A DNA stretch of 64,000 nucleotides from Pisolithus tinctorius (Eukaryota > Basidiomycota > Agaricomycetes > Boletales > Pisolithaceae). Position 1 is the stretch's first letter. Each line of letters opens with the position of its first letter. The stretch lies in the NCBI GenBank assembly GCA_024663395.1, contig JANFAH010000005.1, positions 1,798,001 to 1,862,000 on the forward strand. Direction: 5' to 3'. Positions 43,435 through 52,365 of the stretch are shown here, one piece after another. Below the pieces are notes generated by a model. That model was not told where the DNA came from. It did not search any database and saw only the letters and a program-made list of their open reading frames with translations. A program made the position numbers and the translations under genes.

Positions 43435-44690
43435 TTGTCAGTGAAATGACTGGACCCTCCGCAGAACATGCAGAGGTTTCCATCTAGGTGATGCTTGCAT
43501 TCTTCAGGGGTAAGCTTTCCATCTTTGCCGAGTTTGCTAGGCTCGGGCTTGGACGAATTGCTGTTATTATTGTTGCCTGGCTTCAATGAAGTCGGCTTGG
43601 GGGAAGATCCGGAGTTATTATTGTTGCTGCTGGTCTTGGACTTATCCTGGCCGGTCTTGGGCTGGTTGTTGTTGCCAGAGCCTCTGGACTTGTTGTTGTT
43701 GCCATTGGAGGAGCTCTGGTGCTTACTTGCCCATTGGACCTCTTCCTTGTGCTCCCAATAGTGCGCATCTATTTCTTGGGTGAGGTGGCGGAGCTCGTGA
43801 AGTGTCTGGGGTTTGCCAACTCGACAGACCTCATCCTTGATTCGGTCTGGGAGGCTGGAATAGAAGTGGTGGCACAGCGCACCATCACCATAGCCTCAGA
43901 CTTGTGAGGCAAGCCAATTGAAGTCAACTACATATTTATTAATGCACTGACTTTCCTTCATGTGCAAGTGGTCGAGTTGGCTCTCGGTGTCAGCAACCAG
44001 GTCATGAGGGCCAAAGGTGGTTTGCAACTCTAGGACAAACTCCCTCCAGGAGTCCATCCAGAGAGGCCAGTCATCGGGGTCATCGAGTCCAAGCAAGTCT
44101 GGCTTGAACCACTCAAGGGCCATGCCTTTGAGGTAGGATTGTGTGAAGATGACTTTGGCGTGGTCAGTCCTGAAAGCCTGGGGATGGTCTTGGAAATTGA
44201 GCTTGCACTGGATGAAGAAAGTGCGAAGTTTCTTTGGGTCAGTACCATCAAAAGTGTTGGGCTTGCGCAACTTGGTCCTGCTTGAGGATTCAGGGCTAGT
44301 GCAGGCATTGCGAGCCAACAGTTTGATGGCCAATGCGAGGTTGTCCAAGACCATGATGGTGGGCTCGGTGTCTGGATCTGGGAAGTCCGGATCATCATCA
44401 CCAGGACCATTATTACCGGGGTCATCATCGTCTGGGTTGTTGTCATCATCGTCGCCTGGCCCATCATCGCTGGGGTCACCCTCAGGGATGGGAGCAGTGG
44501 GACGATGTGGAGTGGGGGTATTGGATGTGCGGGCTGAAAAGCCCCTGAAAGGACTGATGGGGTCTGGGGAGCGCCTAGTGGTGCCCAACGCAGCTAGAGC
44601 TGTTTCGCAGTGAGCCCCACTGGCTGAAGTGGAGTTGGGGTTAGTGGCAGAACGACCACAGGGAGGTTGAAAACGAGTCTTGGTTGCCAT
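43335..44690 (-). pseudogene. gag: gypsy-A Gag
   Basis: An N-terminal Pro/Asp-rich region (many Asp-Asp-Asn-Pro repeats) is followed by a retrotransposon Gag capsid domain (about 44300-43780) and a CCHC knuckle near 43480-43440. A TGA at 43896-43898 interrupts it; the related E Gag has Gln (CAG) there, consistent with CGG/CGA ancestry. It is otherwise open. Confidence 0.92.
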
Positions 44691-44716
44691 GATGTATTAG
44701 ACCCACACAAGTGGAG

Positions 44717-44726
44717 AGTCTGAAAT
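44717..44726 (-). promoter_or_regulatory. gypsy-A self-priming site
   Basis: In sense, ATTTCAGACT begins 2 nt after the 5' LTR end and is complementary to AGTCTGAAAT in the LTR, about 35 nt after the TATA box. It does not begin with TGG, so an ordinary tRNA primer is unlikely. Confidence 0.7.
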
Positions 44727-44728
44727 AC

Positions 44729-45253
44729 TGTCAAGTTCGAGGATTGTCTGGGTTGAGGCCAGACCAGAGACTGAAGTGGGCGCGAGGCCGAGGGGTCGGG
44801 ATCAGGGGGGGAGTCGAAGGTACAGGTAGTTGGACTGATTGGACTTAGTGACTGAGGATACAGCACTATTCCCTTGCATGGGTCTCAGTCCGAGTCTGAG
44901 GCCGAGATGAGGTTATCAGAGTATACTTAGTTGATTTCAGACTGAGGTCTACAGGCCGAGTATCTACAAGCTTATATACTAGAGTAGCTATAGTACGGAG
45001 ACTGGTAATGCCAGTCTCGCAAGGATTGCTAAGACAATTGGTAAGGCAAGGATTACTAATGTATGACTAAGGTAATGGAGACCAGGACAGGTGGACCAGG
45101 GACAAGACCGGGCAGAGCTTGACTGAAGTGACAGACACTGCAAAGCAGTGTCTACCATGCTAGACCAACTGGAGATATGGGACAGGTGAGGCCAAGGCCG
45201 GACTGAGTGAGTGTGAGGCCAAGTCCGGCTGGGGTCGAGGCATGACTATGACA
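44729..45253 (-). mobile_element. gypsy-A 5' LTR
   Basis: 525 bp, the same length as the 3' LTR. In the first 240 bp compared by eye, all 15 differences were transitions. Confidence 0.94.
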
Positions 45254-47890
45254 GGGATACACCATGAGAAGACAAATGCATATACACCACAGGAAAATGG
45301 AGTAGCAGAGTGCATGAACCACACCATTGTAGAGTCTGCATGCACTATGCTAAGCAACACTGGCCTACCCAACAAGTACTGGGGAGACACAATCCTCCAT
45401 GTGGCACACATAATAAATTGCCTGCCTACAAGGGCACTCAAGCAAGATCTTACACCCTATGAAGCATACACAGGAAATAAACCAGTAATTTCTCATCTAC
45501 AGGTTTTTGGATGCACAGCACATGCCCACATACCTGAGGAAAAGTGGCAGAAGCTGGGAGTTAAGTCCCTCAAATGTCAGTTCCTAGGCTACTCAGAGAA
45601 CAAGAAGGCATACACCTGTGTACAGAAGACTTCAGGTCAGATCATGGAGTCACATGATGTTGTTTTCAATGAGGGAGATGGGACAGACAAGTCCCGAGTC
45701 CAGATTGATGTTGTCATCAAGGAAACAAAGCCTGTAGCACCTGCTATCAGTGATCAGAATGCTCAAGGGCACAAGTACCCACCTACAGAGGAAAATAGTG
45801 GCTCTGACAGCTCAGATGCAGCCTCAGAAGGAGGAAATAACCTAGTACATGACTGGGGGGACATAGATGACACTACAGCTACCAATGGTGATGAGGTGAT
45901 TGCAAACAATCAGGTTGTTTTGACACCTGGGCCCAAAATTCAAGTCCAGAGTGACAAAGGTGTTAGTGGGTCGAACCATGGGAACAACAAGGACAAATGC
46001 ACCTTGGAACGAAGGTGCCAGGTGACACCTTTGCCTGGTCAATGCCCTGGGTCATCACACATGCCTCCAGGACCATATCCAGTCCCAATTCCACCTCCAG
46101 GCATCAGAAGATCATCTAGAATTTGAAAAATGCCTGTAAAAGATGATGATCAACAGTATTTCATCAACACCTATGAACAACAGACACTACCTGTGGCAGA
46201 GGACACTGTGGGAAGGGATGAAGGTGGTGGGAGTGGTGAGAGAGTGCCAGAGAGTGTGGAAATGGCAAGCAAAGGTGGTGATAAGCCTCATGGCAAACAA
46301 CAACACCACAATGCTTACCAAGCAAACATGTCATATGATCATGAACCCACAACCTTTGCAGAGGCAATGTGTCATCCTGATGCTGATTGCTGGTATGCAG
46401 CCATGGCCAATGAACTCACAATGTTTAAAAATATAGGGTTATATGAGGAGGTTCCTCAGCTGCCTGATTGAAAGATCATTGACTCAAAATGGGTCTACAA
46501 AATAAAACAAGGACTGACAGGCAAAATTGATAAATACAAGGCACAACTCATCACAAAAGGGTTTATGCAGGTGCATGGCATTGACTACATGGAGATGTTT
46601 GCACCCATAGCCAAGTTCTCTATGATAAGAATTCTGCTTGCCCTTGCCACTAAGTACAACCTTGAAGTTCATCAGATGGACATGAAATCTGCCTTTTTAA
46701 ATGGCAAACTCAAGGAAGAAATTTATCTTTGTCCCCCTCCAGGTTTTCATGACTCTAGAAACATCATCTGGCGCATCATCATGTGCTTTATGGACTCAAA
46801 CAAGCTCCAAAATCCTGGTATATGAGACTTTGAGAAGTCTTCGAGTCACTTGGATTCACACACAGCAATGCAGACCATAGTCTATTTTTCAAGGTTGAAG
46901 ATGGTGTCTTAATCATTGTAGCTGTGTATGTTGACAATAAACTAATCCTGTCAAAGAGCTGTGAAGCCATCAAACACTTAAAAACCCAACTGTCAGCCAA
47001 GTACAACCTCTCAGACCTGGGGGAAGCTCATTGGATACTCAGGATGGAGATTATATGAGACTGCAACAAGGGAGTGATAGAACTCTCCCAACATTGCTAT
47101 ATAGAGTTAATTCTCAAGTGCATAGGCATGCAGAATGCCAGACTGTGTCCACACCCATTGAGCAAAACCTAAAACTCAAAAAACTTGATGCTCCCACATG
47201 TGACCTTCAGTCATATCAATCAGCACTCAGCACACTGATGTATGCCATGTTGGCAACAGGACCTGATCTTGCCTTTGCTGTAGGTGTACTCAGCAGGCAT
47301 GCCGCTACCCCTGGAGACTGACATTGGTCTGCATTGAAGCAAGTCTACTGGTACCTGCATAAAACTTCAAGTGTGCATCTACAGTACACAAGGGACCCTA
47401 GTGGCTCCCTCATAGGTTATGCTGATGCAGACTGGGCTGCAGATGTTAATGACCATCACTTGGTCTCAGGCTATGTCTTCACCCTGTCTGGTGGAGCTGT
47501 AAGCTGGTCTTTGAAGAAACAGACCTCCATAGCCCTGTCAAGCACAGAAGCTGAGTACATGGCAGTTTCAGCAACTGGAAAGGAACTCCTTTGGGTTTGC
47601 ACCTTACTCTGTGAACTGGATGCAGTCAAGATTGCATGGCTGACCCCCCTTCTAGTTGACAATCAATCTGCAATAGCACTAACTGCCAATGCCATGTTCC
47701 ATGATCGCACCAAGCACATATCAATCTGTCATCATTTTATTCATGAAAAGGTGGAGAGTGGAGACCTGGCAGTACAGTATGTGTATATGAATGAGCAGGT
47801 GGCTGACATCCTCACCAAGGGGTTATCATGCAAGAAGCATGAGCATTTCTCTTCACGGTATGGGTATTATTTTCTAAGCCTTGTTACACT

Positions 47891-48171
47891 GAGGGGGTGT
47901 GTTGAAGTGTTACCACCTTTACCTGACTTTTGCTTACATTGTACAAGCTTACATAATAAATCTTCGCACTTAGGATGTATGTTTTTCCTTCAGGTGTACC
48001 TCAGACTTCTTCTAACTGAAGCCTGAGGTAACTGTTCCTCTTTGTTAATTAATAGCTACCTTACTGACTTACTACTGTAGTCTCCTTCCTAGGTTAGCTG
48101 TGAATAAAGACTTCTTCTAACTGAAGCCCGAGTCTCCTTTCTAGGTCCCTTGTCTTGGCCTACCTTCAAGA
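47891..48171 (+). mobile_element. copia-3 purine tract and 3' LTR
   Basis: GAGGGGGTG (47891-47899) precedes the 272-bp LTR (47900-48171), which is followed by TSD ggatg and then the rest of the gypsy-D LTR. Confidence 0.93.
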
Positions 48172-48176
48172 GGATG

Positions 48177-48574
48177 AACCCTGCCCAATCTTGTCCCTGG
48201 TCTGCCCTGTCCTGGTCTCTGGTCACCTTAGTCATACCTTACTAATACTAGTCTTACCAATTGTCTTAGCAATCTTTGTGAGACTGGCATTACTGGTCTC
48301 CATACTATAGTCTGTCTCTAGTATATAAACCCATAGATACTCAGCTTGTACTCTTCAGTCTGAAATCAACTAAGTTACTCTGATCACCCCACCTCAGCCT
48401 CAGACTCAGGCTTGGACTGAAACCCATGCAAGGGAATAGCACTGCATCCTCAGTTGCTAAGTCCAAACAGTCCACTCTCTGTATCTTTGCCTTTCCCCCT
48501 GATCCCAACCCCTCAGCCTCACACCTGCTTCAGTCTCCAGTCTGGCCTCAAACCCAGACATCATGAACTTGACA
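48177..48574 (+). mobile_element. gypsy-D LTR, second part
   Basis: It continues 30554-30687 after copia-3. It includes a TATATAAA box and AGTCTGAAATC and ends GAACTTGACA. It is inserted in, or joined to, the Gag remnant of element E. Confidence 0.92.
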
Positions 48575-49469
48575 CCTGGCAGACCTCATCTTTGATGCAA
48601 TCAGGGAGACCAGTGTAGAAGAAGCAGTGCAGAGCACCATCACCATATCCCTGGACTTGTGAGGCTAACCAGTTGAACTTGACTACATATTTGTTGACCC
48701 AGTGATTCTCTTTCATCTGGAGGTGGTCTAACTGGCCTTCAGTGTCAGCCACCAGATTGTGAGGTCCAAAGGTATTTTGGAGTTCTATGACAAACTCTTT
48801 CCACAAGTCCATCCAGTAGGGCTGGTCCTCTGGGTCTTCAGTCCCAAGTAGGTCCAGTTCAAACCATTCAAGAGCTATCCCTTTCAGGAATGACTGCATG
48901 AAAGTGACCTTGGCCTGGTCACTTCAAAAGGCCCAGGGCCAGTCCCAGAAGTTGAGCTCACATTGAATAAGAAATGTGCAAAGCTTCTTTGGGTCTGTCC
49001 CATCAAAGGTATCTGGTTCACACAGCTTGGTCCTAGAGGATGACTCAGAGCTGGTGTGGGCATTATGTGTGAGAAGTTCTATGGCTTTGGTGATGTTATC
49101 AAGCATGGTTACCCCAGGCTTGACATCATCTTCTGGGAGAGGGTCTTCATCATCATCATCTGGGTCATCTCCCAGCCCATCATCACCAGGACCATCATCA
49201 CCAGGGTCATCACCACCAGGATTGATGTCATCTGGTTTGTCCAGGTCCAGTTCATCATCTGGATTGTTAGTGGGTGTGGGAGGTCAACTAGGAGTGGGTG
49301 TAGTGATTTGCAGGCTGAGAAGCCCCTGAAATTATTGACTTCACTGGGCAACTTCTGGCTGTCCATGAGGATACCAGGCAGCAGCACAGCACAAGTTGAC
49401 AGCTGAGGCAGATTCTGGATTTGTGGTAGCACATACCCATGCTGCTTGGGTTCTAGTCTGGGTAGGCAT
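48575..49469 (-). pseudogene. gag: Element E Gag remnant
   Basis: From the ATG at 49469 on minus it matches gypsy-A Gag: Asp/Pro-rich N-terminus, capsid domain (49106-48600) and the Gln-Val-Gln-Gly-Tyr-Gly-Asp-Gly block. Frameshifts occur near 49300 and 48910. It is cut at 48574 by the gypsy-D LTR, so knuckle and pol are lost. Confidence 0.88.
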
Positions 49470-49524
49470 GCTGAGGATGTGTTGCTGAGGTTTAGACAGA
49501 AGGGTAATGACCCACACAAGTGTG

Positions 49525-49534
49525 AGTCTGAAAT
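49525..49534 (-). promoter_or_regulatory. Self-priming site of element E
   Basis: In sense, ATTTCAGACT begins 2 nt after the LTR and is complementary to AGTCTGAAATC in LTR E (complement at 49815-49825). Confidence 0.68.
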
Positions 49535-49536
49535 AC

Positions 49537-50198
49537 TGTTGAGTCCAGTTTGTCACCAGTCAAAAGCCAGTCTGCAGTCTGGTCAGGGGTCAGAGGGGAG
49601 GATGAAGGTACTGGGGGGTTGTTAAGTTTGGATCTTCACTGGTCCAAAGCTGGTCTGGAGTCTGGCTGGGGGTCAGTGGGTAGACAAGGAACTAGGGAGT
49701 TGGACTGTTGGACTTAGTGACTGAGGGTGCAGTGCTATTCCCTTGCATGGGCCATAGTCCAGTCAGGAGGCAGAAGTCAGAGATCAGAGAGACTGGGTTA
49801 GATGAGACTAGATTGATTTCAGACTGAGGTTAAACAGATTATCCTACAGCTTAAATACTAGAAGTAACCTAAGTGTAATGTAGCACTGGAGACCAGTTTG
49901 CACTGGTACAGCAATGATTGGTAAACTGATTGGTAAGTAATGTTACAAAGAATATTATCAAGCAAAACTATGAACAAAGGACCACCAGGAACCAGGGCAG
50001 GACTAGTGGCTGGGCCAGGTATTACACCAGCCCAGTACCAACTGAGTGAACAACTTGATTGGGCACTGCCTTGCAGTGCCTCATGAGCTAACACATTCTA
50101 GGTCAAAGGGTTAAGGCCAGGACTGGGGCAGGGGTTGGATGGGACCAGTCAAGACCAGGGTAGAACTGGTCTAGGGTGGTCTAGGCATGGTCATGACA
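49537..50198 (-). mobile_element. LTR shared by elements E and C (662 bp)
   Basis: On plus it starts TGTTGAGTCC and ends GGTCATGACA. On the left it is followed by the E primer site and Gag, as a 5' LTR would be. On the right it borders the purine tract and 3' end of C, as a 3' LTR would. It therefore joins two elements in tandem. Confidence 0.85.
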
Positions 50199-50212
50199 GT
50201 ATCCCCCTCTTG
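50199..50212 (-). promoter_or_regulatory. Polypurine tract of element C
   Basis: Reading minus, AGAGGGGGATAC directly precedes the LTR start TGTCATGACC. The same tract is present beside the gypsy-A 3' LTR. Confidence 0.8.
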
Positions 50213-50329
50213 GAGCCAAGCCCATGAGGCTCCAATGAGGACAATGCTGAGAATGAAAATTTTGTGTCTGACCTTGAAAACTGGTGGACTTAAGGCTGGT
50301 CCACCTCAGGTTTGGTTCTTCACTTTGAC

Positions 50330-52365
50330 ATGTCTATTCACTGGTCCCAAACACCATACAATCAAGACCTCTTGCCTGACCTGACCCAGGTGACAAGTGT
50401 TGAGCTGCAGGTGGGCAGTGACAATGATGAGCAGGCTGTCTGGGGGAAGTTGGCTGTCAAGTCTGGGCCTACTCTGACCAACTCCAATGCTAGATAAGGT
50501 CTGGAGAGAGGTTTGGAAGCAAGTCTGACAGAAAGAACTGAACTCCAACTGGCAGAGTGTTGGCAGGAACAAAGTCCACTGAGACAAAGGTGGAGCAGAG
50601 TGAGGGTGTTGGGTTTAGCTTGTGCACTACCCCCTTGCATGATCTCAGCCCTCATATTTCAGAGGGAGAGCACAGATGGAAAGTCAGAGGTAACTCTGAC
50701 AGGCAGAAGACAGAGACAGAAGGAGTAGGAACTAAGTTGATATTCATACTGAAGAACAGTGGAGTATGATACATGCTTTTATACTACTATGGAGGTACAG
50801 TAACCAGAATCGGAACTGACATATGGAGACTCATAAATTTTCAAGTAAAACTTCCTAGATGACAAATGAAGGGTAGACAGAGGACATACAAATAGGTAAC
50901 ATAGAACATCCCAAAAAGGAAACAGTCCAGGCACTGGATCATGCAGTGTGTGCACTGCAGAGTACCTGACTGCATGCTGTCAGGAAGAAGTCTGAAGGGT
51001 AGTCACATGACTCCTCAGAGAATGGTCCACATGGTCCAGTAGGAGAGCAATACAAGGCTGACAGCAGTCAGAGTGGAGATGGCTCATAAATGACAGAAGG
51101 TGGGCAGAGTTGGCACAGAGTAAGCAAATGACTGGCAGAAATGAGTGTGGAGTGAGTGAGGACCTAGAATGAATGCATGGTCATGACATTGGCTGAGCAC
51201 AAGAGGTGCAAGGCAAAGGTACAGGAAGAAGCCTGGCTTGCTGAAGAAGCCCAGTTGGAGGCAAAGAGGCAAGAGCAGGCCCAGCTCAAAGAAGAGAGGG
51301 CATGCACAGAGGCAGAGGTGCAGAGGATAGAGGCTGCACACAAGGCTGAAGAAGCCAGGAAGGTGGCTGAGAGCCAGTGGGCAGATGCCCTGGTGGGTAG
51401 TTCAACCAGGGCCAGGTCAAATGTTGAGGTGATGAACCCTCAGTGAGTGTTATTATGACTACTACTGGTGTTTTTCTTAAGAGGAGGCTGAAATTAGGAC
51501 TGTAATGAAGGTCTCAGGCTTCTGTGGTAAGAAGACTGAATATTAACAAGCTAACCTGTAAAGAAGGTCTATAGTAGTACATCAGTAAGGTAGCTGTAGG
51601 GTTAATATAGTAAACATACCTCAGGCTTCTGTGGTAAGAAGACTGAGGTGCACAAGGAAAAACTAATTGCCTAAGTGCAAAGAATTATTATGTAAACTTG
51701 TATGCTGTAAGCAAATAAACATAGGGGACACATGTTCCAACAGTTTTCTGACCAACAATTCTACCAGCTGCCTTCATTGTGCCCAGACAAACATGACCTG
51801 CCTGTGCAACACTGACAGCAAGAAGAAGTGCCTGGTGTGCAACCAGTGCAACAAACTCAAGGAGTGCTGCCAGTGGCCAGTTGAAGGTGAGACTGGTCTG
51901 GGTGTTGGCCCAGCCATGGACAAGGGGAAGAGGAAGGCCAATGTGACCTCCCCTCATGCTGGGGAGAAGAAAAAGAGGTCAAGGTGGCCATCTGCCAAAG
52001 TACTCAAGGGCACAGGTGATGAGGAAGAAGATGTGGGTGAGGGGCCATTGATGAAGAAGACCAGTGAAGAGCCCAGGGCCAGTCCTGTCACCAGTGATCA
52101 GATGGAGTGTCTGATCAGAGCGGTGGAATGTGTGGCTGACAACATGGTCAGCCTGGCAGTGGCCCAGAGGGAGGCCTCAAGGAATTTTTACCAGTTTGCC
52201 TGGTCCTATGAGACCTATGTCAAAGAACACTTCAAATTTCTTGCACCAGACATGCCTTCAGACCAGGACACCACTGATGAAGAGGACAGGGGTGTCAAGG
52301 GGCTCAACAAAGAGCTGGCAGGGCTGAGGGAGGAAGAAGAGGAAAGCTGGTCCCAGTCTGAGTAA
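50330..52365 (+). pseudogene. Antisense zinc-cluster accessory gene of element C (323 aa if LTR F is removed)
   Basis: Exon 1 is 50330-50454 plus 51194-51442; exon 2 is 51768-52365 (972 nt without LTR F). LTR F (50455-51188, TSD ttggc) splits exon 1, but both halves share one frame. The 325-nt intron has GTGAGT and CAG borders and contains a diverged inverted copia-LTR-like sequence (about 51480-51742). Protein: N-terminal acidic part, charged coiled-coil, Cys 126, 129, 136, 149, 152 and 159 in Zn(II)2Cys6 spacing with extra Cys 138, 146 and 158, basic patches, a C-terminal helix and an acidic tail. It is tail-to-tail with pol C, whose stop is near 52580. There is no nonsense codon in either exon. 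Confidence 0.82.
50455..51188 (-). mobile_element. Solo Ty3 LTR F (734 bp)
   Basis: It has TGTCAAGTCT...GGTCATGACA on plus and TSD ttggc at 50450-50454 and 51189-51193. On minus, TATAAAAG is followed by AGTATGAATATC. It is related to G and H. Confidence 0.94.

Larger units (their letters stand above)
33695..45253 (-). mobile_element. gypsy-A: full-length chromovirus with antisense gene
   Basis: It has two 525-bp LTRs (33695-34219 and 44729-45253), TSD gggat (33690-33694 and 45254-45258), a self-priming site, gag, pol ending in a chromodomain, an antisense accessory gene (34340-35369) and a purine tract at 34220-34235. Element B (35579-39640) is nested inside. Without B it is about 7.5 kb. 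It is inserted in copia-3 integrase. All LTR differences seen are transitions. Confidence 0.95.
31035..48026 (+). pseudogene. gag-pol: copia-3 gag-pol, split by LTR G and gypsy-A
   Basis: Parts in order: Gag (31035-31790, UBN2-like), a Cys/His knuckle (about 31800-31850), protease (Asp-Ser-Gly near 32040), [LTR G], GAG-pre-integrase (32810-33400), integrase start (33430-33694), [gypsy-A], integrase end (45259-45700), reverse transcriptase (46480-47050), RNase H (47330-47860, with YADADWA, STEAEY and the C-terminal ADILTK). Removing both insertions restores the frame at each TSD. Lesions: TAA 33549-33551, TGA 46124-46126 and 46469-46471, frameshifts near 46820-47040, and an RT motif read as YVDN in place of YVDD. 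The last frame runs through the purine tract into the LTR. The element is dead. Confidence 0.94.
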
